From the NCBI RefSeq assembly GCF_963678635.1, contig NC_087070.1, positions 23,425,419 through 23,489,418 of the forward strand: a DNA stretch of 64,000 nucleotides, in the 5' to 3' direction. The notes below the pieces were generated by a model. It did no database searches. It was not told the DNA's origin and saw only the letters and a program-made list of their open reading frames with translations. This document shows positions 10,311 to 21,094 of this stretch, in pieces. A program made the translations under genes and the position numbers. Every line of letters begins with the position of its first letter. The first letter of the stretch is position 1. Origin of the DNA: Symsagittifera roscoffensis. Its lineage: Eukaryota; Xenacoelomorpha; Acoela; Convolutidae.

Positions 10311-11599
10311 AAGTCAGATCATTATTACCAATTATCATAATATTCATAATCATAAATATAATTTCATTAATACTCATAAAAATGATATCAACACATTGCA
10401 TATTACTGTTTTCACATTAAAGTGACTTATTTGCTCTTTTGACATTTGTTTTGTTTTTGGTCAACAATCAAATTTTGTTCTGACCTTTGAAATTGAGGAA
10501 AAGTTTTGTATTCGGGTGAGTTTTAGTTGTTTTCTTTTTCCACGCAAAATCTGGTTTTACAAGTAGAAATCGGAAAGAATCTACAATCATGTTATTTTGC
10601 AGCCTCATCACTCGTGATTTGAACGTTCTCAGTGTCGAAAAAAACCAGTTTAAAATTTTTGCAAGAAAAGCAGCGAGCTGGCTATTTTTTTTTCATACGA
10701 CAAATAACACAAATACTCATCGGAATGGTAGGAGTGGTTTCTCAGTTGAAAACTTTTTTAGCCCTGATTTGAACGCCATCAATTGTTTTTCAAAAATTAT
10801 CTCATTTTCGATAAAATCTGCTTTAAAAATTTTGAGCTTTAGTTAAATTTCGAGCAAGCACAGCAAGCAAGCAGATTTTAGTTTCAGAATAGATCATAAA
10901 ATTTAAGTTCTACTCTGCTAAATTTATTTTTTTTCGAATTTTTCTCAGCGCCGTTTTGAGTTTATAAAAATGTTTTGGCAAAAAGTTTGAAAAATTTTCG
11001 AAAAAGTTTCGGCAAAAAGTTTGAAAAAAAGTTTTTCTTATTTTTCTTTTGACACTCTTCGATAAAATTATGGCCCATTTTGCCTATTTTAGTGTGATTG
11101 TCAATTAGGCTCAATTTTTTCGTTGTCGTCAGATCGTTTTATCGCACCCCATCTGTTTGACTGTTTTGCAATAAGAAATCCAAATCCAATTTTTTACCGT
11201 AATTTTCTTGCTTCATTTCCAGTGTTCAATTCTTGCAAGCTATGGTTTTTATTCATTAAGTGTTCTCTTTTTAACTTCAAAATTTTAGTTTGCTTCAACT
11301 GTTATTCCAACCTTCTGTTTTTCATTGACGTTTTCCGTCTTTACACCTCAAAAATTGCTTATATAACATTGTGATACCTTGTTAAGCCTTCTCGTTGCAA
11401 TCTTGTATATGTTCAGCTAAACTATTGGTGTACAGGGTGTTTCTGTGCAAGTGCTTTTCAACTGCAATACTATCATCAATTTAATCCAACAAGTTTTGGA
11501 AGTGAGCTCGACATAATTGCATCCTCTTTCGAACATCATAAGTGGCTCGACTACACTCCGTTTATCAATCACCTTGAGCAATTCACTCCACATGCCTTC
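10311..11599. other. Intergenic, nothing recognised
   Basis: This is AT-rich DNA with poly-A/T tracts. I see no coding exon with convincing splice signals and no RNA gene. Confidence 0.4.
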
Positions 11600-12965
11600 A
11601 ATGCATTCATTCTTGCCTTCAAAGGTTTTGCGTTTCGCCTTAGTCTTTGCTGTCAGTTGGTCTGCATCTATGTCACACCACACAACTAGCGTTTCTAACT
11701 TTGACCAGTTGTGAAAAACTTTTCGACAGAGAAAAAGTGAGAACCGGTAGCAAAATTTTCACTAATCTCAAAAATAAACAAAGGTAGCCGGTTGCTGAGC
11801 AAATAGCACAGATTGATCCGACCAGAGTCTTACAAAATACAACAAACGAAATTTTTCAAACGAGTGCGTTTTTTTGGCGTTGTGTGATTAAAAAAGATGA
11901 AAAAAACACTTGCATATTGTACATTCCTAGTAGAATTGAAAAACAATTTTTATATAAAAACAACTGGAAAAATAAAATAAAATTAAAAAACTGAACAAGT
12001 TTTTTTTGCCTTGTTATTGAACTTAGTAAGTTTTTGATTCCAAAAAGGCGCTAAAATGTTTTAAAAAACTAACGTTATTCGAAAAAAAACAATCAATAAC
12101 GTTTTAAGTTAGGCTATTGTAAGCTTTCAAGACAATAAAATAAGCTATGTTCGCTCGCTTTGTTCAGTCGTTTTAAGTCAAAAAACCAATAATTTTAAAC
12201 CAGTTCTTCCCCAGACCAAGGAAATTTTTGGGAAGGTGCTTCAGTGTGATTGATATATCACCCAACTGAGTCCTATGATTATTTGTGGTACTTAATTTTG
12301 CGTGGAAAACAAAAGGAAAAAGAAAAAGATTTAAAACACACTCAAATACAAAATCCCTCCCCATTCCCATGTTGCTGCATTTTTTCGAAAAAAGATATGT
12401 TGACGGACGTAACGGTTTTGGCAAAACAATGGTCCGAAGCATTTTCAGGTAAGCATGCTGAATAACCAACATTGGTCGTCCTTGTTGAGCCTTAAACCAA
12501 CAAGGGCCAAAAACATTACCATCTGAATCTTCAAACCGTTTCAGTTTCTTTGACATGTGCTTAAAATAAGGTGACAAGGATTGAATAGTGCCCAGAGTAC
12601 TCTGAATGTTAGAGGTTTGGTCCAAAACCCACCACTGCTCATCCCCAAGCAGCACTTCGCGCTTAAAAGCGGACTTTTTCAATAAACGACATGCAAATAA
12701 TGTCTCTGACTGGCAGGTTGCTTTGTTTGATTTGAGTGGCCAGATGGCAGAGACTCACAAACCCAACTCGCGTGAAGTTTCCTGGGTGCTCACAAAAGTA
12801 CACACGAATCTTTTTTTTCGGTGTATAATTGCTTTTTTCGAATTCTTACATTTTGTATGAAAAATCTTTTGTTGTATTTGTCCACCAGTAGTTGAATAAA
12901 CCGGAAAAATTCAGCTTGAACCTCGGCTGTCAACAAATACTTTTACACAATTATTTTTTGATCCG
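11600..12965. repeat. Local repeat family, unit D (long)
   Basis: This is the second long unit, in the same orientation as unit A about 4.6 kb away. The minus strand keeps a 169-codon frame at 12,173-12,682 that includes the EQWWVLDQTSN-like segment, but it opens at a TTG rather than an ATG and is shifted relative to unit A. Upstream on the same strand (about 12,690-12,810) another coding-like frame contains CEHPGNFTRVGFVSLCHLA. I read it as a decayed coding repeat, not a working gene. Confidence 0.65.
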
Positions 12966-14292
12966 TTGAAAACGCTTCTATTTCACTAATTCAATTGGTT
13001 TCAGGATTAGATCGCAAACATTTGAAATTTTTCTGAACAAGCTTGTCAGAACTCAAATAAGAGTTGGTTTTGTGACACTCTTTATTTTTTTTTGCTCACA
13101 TAAAATTTCAAGTTTGTGCATTCAATGCTTTCAGAGAAATAGAGTTTTTAGAACAAAAACTTGCTCAGAAACACCCTGTAGCCAACTGCACATTGAAACA
13201 CATTAATACTGGAAGATTGTGCATTTTGCATCTGTTTCACAGCTTTGTAACCAAATAATCGAACAAAAATTTAGATTGATTCATGATTCAACTCTTTATG
13301 ACTCAAAATTTGACCCTCTTTGACCCTGACCCTTTATTCTACCCTACTTGACACATTGTTCGAACCTCTTTGACTCTATTCGACCATGTTTGACTCATGA
13401 TCTGGCCTGCTTGACCTTTGAATATGCTTTGCTCTGGCAAAGCCTTCGTTCGACTGTCTCTTATACGGCGACATTGTTTTGCTATTTGGTTGGTATAATG
13501 AGTCGAGCATCTCAGCTTGGAGTGAACAATATTTTTATGATTTTTTATAGTTTGGGTTAGCAATGTTCCAAATGTTCATTCGCTTTGATAGTTTTGGGTA
13601 GCAATATTCCAAACAAATCAGAACAGAAGATACATCACAATCAATTGCACTCATCTCTTTTGAATATACTTTTGACTCTCTTTACTTTTCCCAGCAGCTT
13701 TTTCTTGAGTGCTAATATAGGCGCATGAAAGGGCACCATGAGCACTAGCACCAGCATTGTATTGACAAATCCAAAACTGAGTCTGATATGCCGATCTCTT
13801 TGATTTTTTCAAGAAATTTCCAAAAGACAGTAATCTATTTAGCTGCGATCCAAATTTCTTAGGAACATTCTAATTTTTCGTTCATTGTCTAAAAAAACAA
13901 CTTCAAGCTCTTACAAAAAAAGAATTTTTAGCAAAATTGGTCATCGCGGGGAGTTTAACTGGCATCGAATACACTATGACTTGTCGGTATTTTTTGACGA
14001 CTGTTACAAACAAACAATTTAAATAGAAAAATCAAAGCTGGACGAGGAATGGGTTGGAGCGTTTGAGAGTTTTTATCTTTTTATATCAAGTTTTTTTTTG
14101 TAATTTTAAAGAGTCACTACATACTGTGTTCAAAAGGGCAATACCAAAACAAAGTACTTTCCTTAGCAAGCAGTTGGCAATAGATTTGAAAAAAAAAAAA
14201 AAATAACACTTTAATTGCACATCGAAATTAATTTCAATACACAAGTGTATGTCAAATGTTTTCTGTTTTTTTCCTATCAGTTCATAAAAATA
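12966..14292. other. Intergenic with a degenerate TTTGAC repeat
   Basis: From about 13,300 to 13,425 the motifs TTTGAC, TTCGAC or CTTGAC recur about ten times at irregular 8-20-bp spacing. The rest is AT-rich, ending in poly-A and poly-T tracts near 14,090-14,210. No gene is recognised. Confidence 0.4.
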
Positions 14293-14706
14293 TTATAACA
14301 TCATTAGATACACATAGTTACAATAACAATAAACAAAACAAACTCGATTACAATTATCGATGATACCTCCTAGATTTGAAGGTCTAAAAAACTTTTTCGT
14401 ATCACTCGTGAAAATCCGTTTAAAATGTCTAATGCCAACTTGTTTTGAACGGTTTTTTGAAGAAAAAAAAACAGACGCCAATTTTTGTGTTGCTTCTAGC
14501 TTTTCTGGATCGGTCTTTTTGTTTATTTGTGCTTTAAAACTATAATGAAGTTCAAAAAGAGGCCTCAATCCACGAAGAACACTTTCTGCAAGAAGCCACG
14601 AATAATTGTATCGAACAAAGATTGCGTCTTCTGCATGAAAATTCTCTGATAGTTGAAAATAAGATTCTAACATTCCAGTGGCATCGTTCCACCAAGTCTT
14701 TTTCAT
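14293..14706 (-). CDS. Unrecognised 137-aa ORF, possible host exon
   Basis: An ATG (complement 14,704-14,706) preceded by an in-frame TGA 12 bases upstream opens a 137-codon frame. Its amino-acid composition is protein-like: WW pairs, Leu/Ala-rich helices near residues 35-55, a Lys-rich stretch near 60-75 and basic residues near 85-110. This contrasts with the low-complexity frames around it. The last ~18 residues are Cys/Tyr/Val-rich and may be intron read-through, with the true exon ending near GGIIDN. I recognise no family. It could be a single-exon small gene, an exon of a larger gene or a fossil. Confidence 0.4.
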   Translation of the reverse strand: MKKTWWNDATGMLESYFQLSENFHAEDAIFVRYNYSWLLAESVLRGLRPLFELHYSFKAQINKKTDPEKLEATQKLASVFFSSKNRSKQVGIRHFKRIFTSDTKKFFRPSNLGGIIDNCNRVCFVYCYCNYVYLMML

Positions 14707-15566
14707 TGTCGCATCTTCTCAAGCTCTCGTTTTTTGAATAAATTTAATGTATCATAAAAAAAAATGTTTTCAAAAGACATCTAGATACAGAGTCCCCGTA
14801 CCAAACAAAGTCTACTATACTAGTATTATTGTATCGTTTCCGGGATCCTAAGGGTTCTTTTTCCTAATGGGGCGTGCTCATGTGAAGCAAAATCTTAGGA
14901 AATGGGTCCTTAGTTTTTTGAAGAACCGCTAGCCTGTCATTTTGTTACTGATCGTAAGCTCCCACGCTCACAGCTGATATTTACAACCGGGACCCGGTAC
15001 ATTATGTTGTTCTAAGTCCACCTAAAGCGAGTCCCTTTCCCCGCAGATTAAATTTTTTTGTAAAAAAACTAATCCTGCTCATTCCAGAGTTTTTCATTTT
15101 TTTGGTCCTAGTTTCAAGTAGATATCAATTCATGACTTTTTTTTTCATCAATTATTTCCAAGCGTGTGTTAAAGTGTGTTTTTAATAGTGAACAAATTAT
15201 TTTCATAATTTTAATTTGAACTAAAATTTGATTTGTGTCAACTAACTTATATACCCGAACTGCTGTCAGCGTCATTGAATGAGTTGGTATGCATGTAAAT
15301 GTCTTCTTAAAACGCGTTTTTTTTTCAGCGGCCTTATGGCCAAAGAGAACTGAGGATATGCCCTCGAAAAGGAAAAAGCGTTTGAAATCGAAGAGTAATA
15401 ATACCAGTTTGTTTTGCTTCAATGTCATCTGAGCGTGACCTATCGAAACTAATTTGTGTTTGTATACTCTCATTCATTGTCCCCGGTAAGTAAGGTGTAG
15501 CTGAAAGTTTGTGATGCAGAATCTCGCTGCGCAATCCGTCCTATCTCTCTGCCCTTGAGCTTTTGT
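14707..15566. other. Intergenic with a possible untranslated or broken exon
   Basis: On the plus strand, 15,331-15,485 is bounded by a strong acceptor (TTTTTTTTCAG) and a strong donor (CCCCG|GTAAGT). Every frame in it contains a stop, so it would be non-coding or decayed. It lies directly upstream of the small ORF at 15,567. The remainder shows nothing recognisable. Confidence 0.3.
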
Positions 15567-15713
15567 ATGGCTTCGTTACAGAAAAAATTTGAATGGTTTC
15601 TACAAAATGAAGAAGAGCAAACAAAATTTCAAGGTTACTTAAAGACTTTAAGGTTACCAACTGTTTCTTTTCAGATTAACAACGCTGAGGCAACTTTGAA
15701 CAATGTTCCCTAA
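15567..15713 (+). CDS. Small 48-aa ORF with overlapping AATAAA; possible last exon
   Basis: ATG at 15,567 opens a 48-codon frame ending in TAA at 15,711-15,713. The stop overlaps a poly(A) signal, AATAAA at 15,713-15,718, a compact 3' end seen in real genes. The frame is also open upstream to about 15,499, so it may be the 3' part of a longer spliced gene. The protein has an acidic/Gln-rich helix (EWFLQNEEEQTKF). The family is unrecognised. A TTTTCAG at 15,668-15,674 inside the frame could alternatively be an acceptor. Confidence 0.35.
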   Translation: MASLQKKFEWFLQNEEEQTKFQGYLKTLRLPTVSFQINNAEATLNNVP

Positions 15714-15718
15714 ATAAA

Positions 15719-16983
15719 CTGTATGCCCGTATTTTTAATGATTAAAGATGGGGGAGGAAAATTGGTAGTGGTGGTAGTTTGTTTTGTAAACAGGAAAAAA
15801 AGGAGCAGAAAGGGGGCTGAAGCTCGGATATTTACTCTTTACTAAGGACGACCAAATAGAGTTTCTGCTTCAGAGCGATGAACTCTCTGATAGGTTTCCC
15901 AGCGGTCTCATCTTTGAATTTATTCGCAATTTCTATTTTTTTATGGTCGAAAAGGAACTGATTTTTATCTAATTTAAAAAGCTGAGGTCGGCTTTATTTT
16001 TTCCAATTAGTTACCTCTCATTCTTTACAATCTCCAGCTGCTTCCTCACTTTGACTTCATCTTGTTATTGAAAGCTAAATTAACAATGTTCTTACAAAAT
16101 TTCTCTTGAAGTTTTTTCACCGTGGCTTTGCGTCCGCGGGTGTTGAGCTCGACATAGTGTGCCATTTTTGTAGTCTGACATAACAGAAGAACTTTCCTAG
16201 GTAAGTTTTTTTTCATGCCCAGCTCTCGTTACCGTCTTAGAGTAAGGCAATGGTAACTTAACCATCTTTAGGTTTCAAGGTCTGCAGAGATGTTTGAACT
16301 TTTTGCAGTGTGGGTTTTCCCAATTTCCCCAACAAGTCAAATTGTTTGTCGCTCCATGCACCGATTTCCACTAGTTTATGAGAGGAGGCAAGGTAGTCAT
16401 GAAGCCTGTCGCGTATGGTCAAACTGACTTCAACCATGTAGCCCCACTTGGAAGTTCCGCTAGTGAGCAGTATGTCAACTATTCTTTTTTCAGCTATTTA
16501 AACTTTTTAAAAGAGAAATCGGCAAAGCTTCGTAATGCCCCCATACAAATGTTTTGCTCAGTTTTGAGGGAAAAATGGATGGTTTTCAGTAAAAACAAAT
16601 TGTTCAGGTACTTATTATTTGCTGTCAATCTGAATTGTGATCGGTTTGACCTTCTCAGAAATCAGTTAGTCTGATTTTTGCATGTTTTAAACTGTTAACC
16701 TTCATTTTTGGCGGAATTGATCTTCGCAGAAACATGTCGGTTTGATCTTCGCATTTTTTGAAAACATTATCTTCGTTTTGGCTGGAAAAAGTTTGAACCT
16801 GAAACTTAAGAAAATCAATATCCTTGTACTTCAAAAAAGTTTTGAGTTTTTGAAAGCAGATACCATTTGGTAAATTATCTAAGAAAAGTTTTCAGAGTTT
16901 ATTGTGAACTTATAATTCCAATTAATAAAAAAAACCGTTCATTACTGAGTTATCAAAAAATTTACAAACAACATGGAGACTGA
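15719..16983. other. Intergenic, nothing recognised
   Basis: Mixed-composition sequence. A 98-codon plus-strand frame at 16,378-16,674 has no family features, and I do not call it a gene. Confidence 0.35.
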
Positions 16984-17028
16984 TATGATGCACTTTGCGA
17001 GTACAGACAAATCATCGACATCACATCC

Positions 17029-17199
17029 ATGAGTAACGATGCCAAAACAAAAGAAAATGTGGCTTCCTTGATTTCCGACATAAATGAGCTAAATAATATA
17101 GTTACTGAGGAGAGGAAAAAATTGATGGTATGCAGAAGTTTATTGGATAGAGTAAGCGCACAGGAGCGTTACACATCCAAGCACATGTTATATATTTGA
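17029..17199 (+). CDS. Small 56-aa helical ORF; possible exon
   Basis: ATG at 17,029 starts 56 codons ending at TGA 17,197-17,199. The frame is open back to 16,984. The product looks like an amphipathic coiled-coil segment (LISDINELNNIVTEERKKL), with codon-like composition unlike its surroundings. It could be an exon of a coiled-coil protein. I do not recognise the family, and no flanking splice sites are decisive. Confidence 0.3.
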   Translation: MSNDAKTKENVASLISDINELNNIVTEERKKLMVCRSLLDRVSAQERYTSKHMLYI

Positions 17200-17649
17200 A
17201 ACCTCGTTTGATGCACGCAAGGTTCAAGACGTCCAAGTTTTTTTCTACGAATACCTGCATACTGATTTGCAATACGGTCGAATAAATGTTTTTGCCATAA
17301 GTACAACGTGGACTACGGTGAAAAGATTCCTTCAGTAATGTGCAAGCTCATCTATATCAAAGGTTAAGGCTATGTTAACCTTGGCTAACCTTCTTCCAGT
17401 AATCTGCTTAACCTTCTATTTACAATTTAAGGACAATGTCTATTATGCCCAAAAGCTGCTCAACAAGAGGCAAACACTCCTTCAGTAATCTGCGAGTTAA
17501 CCAATTTCCAAGATAGGGGCATTTTCCATCATGCCTGCAAAGTGCTCAGAAACACTTGAACATTAGATTTACATATGAGGACGAACACATTCCCGAGAAT
17601 AAAAAGGAAAATGAAAAAGACACCCGAGTCGAGATTTTTCACCTAATTT
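17200..17649. other. Short direct repeats, no gene recognised
   Basis: The motif CTTCAGTAAT(C/G)TGC, or a close variant, recurs near 17,331, 17,392 and 17,481, each followed by an AACC- or CTCATC-type sequence. This suggests a small decayed tandem duplication. Confidence 0.35.
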
Positions 17650-17831
17650 GAAGCAAGATTTGAGCGGTTTGAGCGGTTTTTTTAGACAATTACGCTCAAA
17701 ATCTTGCGTCAAAATGAGCGGTTTGAGCGGTTTTTGAACGGTTTATCTAAAAAAACCGCTCAAAAACCGCGCAAGATTTGAACGGTTTTGAGCGGTTTAT
17801 CTAAAAAAACCGCTCAAAAACCGCGCAAGAT
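17650..17831. repeat. Fold-back/tandem array of the GAGCGGTTT motif, block 1
   Basis: The motif (T)TTGAGCGGTTT and its complement AAACCGCTCAA alternate here, giving many short inverted pairs. A ~49-bp unit containing TATCTAAAAAAACCGCTC and CGCGCAAGATTT is repeated in tandem at the right end. The array stops 15 bp before the tRNA-like sequence. Confidence 0.75.
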
Positions 17832-17846
17832 TTAATAATAAAAAGT

Positions 17847-17919
17847 CGACCACGGAGGGATTCGAACCCGCAATCGTCTGATTCGAAGTCAGACGCCTTA
17901 TCCGTTAGTCTATGCTGAC
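17847..17919 (-). pseudogene. tRNA-Arg(UCG) pseudogene
   Basis: On the minus strand these 73 bases have canonical tRNA-Arg length. They include a perfect 5-bp anticodon stem with loop CTTCGAA (anticodon UCG), a B box GGTTCGAATCC and a 3' acceptor strand CGTGGTC followed by G. The 5' acceptor strand is GTCAGCA, pairing with the 3' strand at only about four of seven positions. The D stem and T stem each carry a mismatch. I therefore call it decayed rather than functional. It lies between two blocks of the GAGCGGTTT array. Confidence 0.65.
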
Positions 17920-18060
17920 TTGCTGTAAGCATAATATTCGCAGTATTTGTTCTACTGAATATGTTCAATGTTTTAGACATACACAACAAATATACTGTCA
18001 GGATTTTTATTGTCAGTCTCTACAAAATAACAAAAATAATCGATTATAAGATCGCACACC

Positions 18061-18183
18061 AACCCACCCCCCCCCCACCTTTTACTAGAGTTGATGTCCC
18101 CCCTCACCTCTTACTAGAGTTGATGTCCCTTACTAGAGTTAGATGTACGTTGAGGGGTAAAGTTAGGGCGGAGGGGGGGGGGG
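18061..18183. repeat. C-tract and G-tract flanking a repeated TTACTAGAGTT motif
   Basis: A poly-C run near 18,067 and a poly-G run near 18,172 flank three copies of TTACTAGAGTT (about 18,082-18,142). The two homopolymers are complementary and could pair. The block sits just left of the second fold-back array. Confidence 0.5.
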
Positions 18184-18193
18184 AGTCTGGGAC

Positions 18194-18452
18194 CTCGACC
18201 CGGGAAGACCGCTCAAAAACCGCTCAAAAACCGCTCAAATCTTGCTTGAAAAACCGTTCAAAAATCACCGCAAGAAATGAGCGGTTTTTGAGCGGTTTTT
18301 TAAGCAAGATTTGAGCGGTTTGAGCGGTTTTTCCAAAAAAACCGCCCAAACCGCCCAAACCGCTCAAACCGCTCAAACCGCTCAAATCTTGCTGGAAAAC
18401 TGCTCAAACCGCTCAAATCTTGAGCGGTTTTTGAGCGGGATCTCGACCCGGG
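18194..18452. repeat. Fold-back array of the GAGCGGTTT motif, block 2, with 11-bp direct flanks
   Basis: The left arm is built of AAACCGCTCAA repeats and ends in AATCTTGCTTGAAAAACCG. After a spacer of about 25-30 bp the right arm contains the complement, including AAGCAAGATTTGAGCGG, so the block could fold into a long hairpin. The 11-bp sequence CTCGACCCGGG occurs at both edges (18,194-18,204 and 18,442-18,452), as a target-site duplication would. The same motif family occurs at 17,650-17,831 and near 57,080-57,190. Confidence 0.65.
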
Positions 18453-19712
18453 CAGCGCAGGACTTAAATCACAAGCTCTTATAACTATGTAGTACAAGTC
18501 ATGGAGGTGCGGTTAACGCGTGTAATGAGGTACTTCTGAAGAAAAAATCTCCATTAAAAAACAATGAGTCGATAAAATTGAAACCACTTCTCTTCATTGA
18601 ACCCATTGCAAGGTTCGGAATCGAAACTGGCAACACTTTTGCTTTCAATTTAACTTTTTCAATTGCAGGCGTTTGAATAATTTGCTTGGTTTTCTAAGTG
18701 GTAAAGAGTTAGCAAAAACATCCTTCTAAGTGGTAAAGAGTTAGATAAAACATGTTTCGGGCAAAGCCCATGTTTAGGTACAAGGCACTTCTAATAGATT
18801 TCCATATTTTAGTTTAAATCGAGATTATGCTCGCTTACAATTCAAAATGTTGTTTTTTTCTCTCTTAATTCTCTTTATTATTGTTCTAATTTCTTTTCTT
18901 TTGTTAGAAGTAGGTCAATTGGGTTTCATCTTAAAATCATACATAATAAAAAAGTAAGGCGAAAGTTTTCAGAAAGTTACTGAAAAAACCTAGTGATAAC
19001 CTCTTGGTCTTTTCTTAGTTTGTGAGCCTGCCGCTGTGATTTCCGCAGTGCCAGGAAAGCAAAAACGAAACTGACATCTACGACAGGAAATTAGTTTCAC
19101 TTCAGTGATTTCTGCTGGGTACTACAAGAAACCGACAATCTTTAAATTGTTTTTTTTACTGTGATTTCCGCAGTGCAAGTGCAAGCAAAACAGTTGTCTG
19201 ACATTTCATCTTTTGTTTTGCTAATCACTGTAAACCTTGAAGAAATTAGCCATTGCAATTTTTGCAGTAAAACATGCATAAATTTGATGGGTTAACTAGC
19301 TTTTGTTAGTAATTTCCGTCGGATAAAAAACAAAAAAGTTTTCAGTATGTACGTATATATGCAGGTGCAATCTTCAACGTTTTTTTGCAGGTTTACAAAT
19401 TTGCAGGTAAATTTCTGTTCTCCAAAGTTTTCAAAGGGGTTCTTGAATGTCTTTGCTGTCTCCTTGATATACAAAATGTGAAGGACCCAAACATTTCTTT
19501 TGAAATTTTTTGCACTCAATTGTTCCAATAATTTAACTTAGTAAAACGTGTGGGTTAATACGGAAGTTACATATTACACCTGAACCATTTTGATTAAAAA
19601 AAAGAAGAGAAAAAAATTGAAAAATTGGTTGAGAAAAAATTTTTCCGAATTTTTTTCCAAACTGAAGACTATCGGATTACTTTCGCCAGCAGCCAAAAAA
19701 ATTATCTAGACA
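18453..19712. other. Intergenic with short direct repeats
   Basis: A TTCTAAGTGGTAAAGAGTTAG repeat occurs twice near 18,690-18,745. The motif CTGTGATTTCCGCAGTG recurs near 19,036 and 19,160 with weaker copies between. No gene is recognised. Confidence 0.4.
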
Positions 19713-19912
19713 AATAACAAGACTCTTTCAAATAAGTGACTGATACAAAAAAATACATGAATTTAAACTATTTTGAACATAGAATCTTTCAAATAAGTGA
19801 CTGAAACAAAGAAAAATACATTTGAATTCAAACTATTTTGAACATAGACTCTTTCAAGTAAGTTACTGATACAAAAAAAATTACATTGAATTCAAACTAT
19901 TTCGAACATTAG
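19713..19912. repeat. Three tandem copies of a ~68-bp unit
   Basis: Three direct copies read CTTTCAA(A/G)TAAGT, then CTGA, a run of A, ACAT, GAATT(T/C)AAACTATTT and GAACAT. A fourth, separate copy is at about 21,096-21,160, within the larger duplication. Confidence 0.75.
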
Positions 19913-20890
19913 GCCTGATCAAACTTCTGAAAACGTTACTTTTTTGGATTGATAAATTTTTATTTGATTGTATTTCCGTGTTATATTGTATATCAGTGAG
20001 ATCGCTTGAAAAGAGTTACATTAAAGATTGCGAGCTGTTGCTATTTAAATCACATTAAAGTTTTGATAAATGAAACGAAAAGTGTAATTCAAAAACTTCC
20101 AAAAATGCCCGCTGCCGTTCTCAACTTCGATGAAAATTTCGAATTGCGAACTAAGAAAACAATTTTTTCTTCTAACTAACCTAAGAATAATTAAACATAA
20201 CTTAGATTTTTCTTTCAGAAAAAAAATTATATCAATATCTGCCTTTTTGTCTGATGAGTGTCAACGATACTTGGCGCTTCGAGTTTTCCAATGTTTTTCG
20301 ATCAAAATATTCACGAGGTTAAAAAAGGCCGTAAAAATTTGTTTCCAAAAAATTAAGTTCCAATATTTCGATCAAACCCAAAAACAAAAAAATTGAATTT
20401 ATCTTCGTTTTCAGTCTTGTTGCGTATAAAATTGAAAATCATCACCTCTTTTTAATCTATTTATTTTGCCAATCAAAGTCCCAATCCCGCGGCCATTTTT
20501 TTGAAAAACATTCTTTAAATTATCTTTTATTTGCACTCTGTCACAAGACCATCCTCAACTGTTTGATGATAAGGCGTTCTAGCTTTCTTGATGCTGGATG
20601 CTGCATGAATTTTTTGTTTGTTTTTTGCTTCGTTTGACAGCAAGAAATTGACCTCAGTGAATTTTTGGACGTTCATAATTTCTACTCAGCCGCCCTTGAC
20701 TGTTCGTTGATGCGGTTTTTTCGTTTTATTGGGAATTGAGGGAACAAGAAATTGTTTTGACTGAGTGCTTCTAAGAGAACGACAAAGGATAACCGTATGA
20801 TCTTCTGAACCTAAAGTTGTCTAAGGTTAGATCTCGCTACCAAAGTCTTCCTCCAACCCATGTCACGTTATGTCATTTTTTGACATGTTG
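19850..20890. repeat. Segmental duplication pair 1, left copy
   Basis: This is similar along most of its length, with gaps, to 21,095-22,140. Shared landmarks are ATTCAAACTATTT, TCAGTGAGATCGCT, AAGAGTTACATTAAA, CCATCCTCAACTG, TGATGCGG and ATCATGTC-type ends. Identity looks about 75-80%. The plus-strand frame at 20,130-20,396 is not matched as an ORF in the partner, so I do not call it. Confidence 0.6.
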
Positions 20891-21094
20891 CCTCTTAACA
20901 CTTTTTTATGTTTCAATTCGATAAAAATTTATTGATTTTACAAACTATCTCCAATCCGTTCTACTTTCTTGTTTATTAAATTTTCCAGGTCGTTTTTTTC
21001 GACCCAAATCATGTCCCAATATATTGTGCTTCTCAAAAATGTGTTGTCCAAAAAACTGTTGCTAATATTTTTTGATTGAATTGGCAAAGATTTT

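Noticed and set aside
12173-12682. 169-codon minus-strand frame as an intact gene
   Set aside because: It opens at TTG, lies inside a duplicated decayed unit, and its counterpart at 7.6-8.1 kb is shifted and broken.
20130-20396. 88-codon plus-strand ORF
   Set aside because: It lies in a duplicated segment and is not kept open in the partner copy; low-complexity Phe/Lys/Ile composition.
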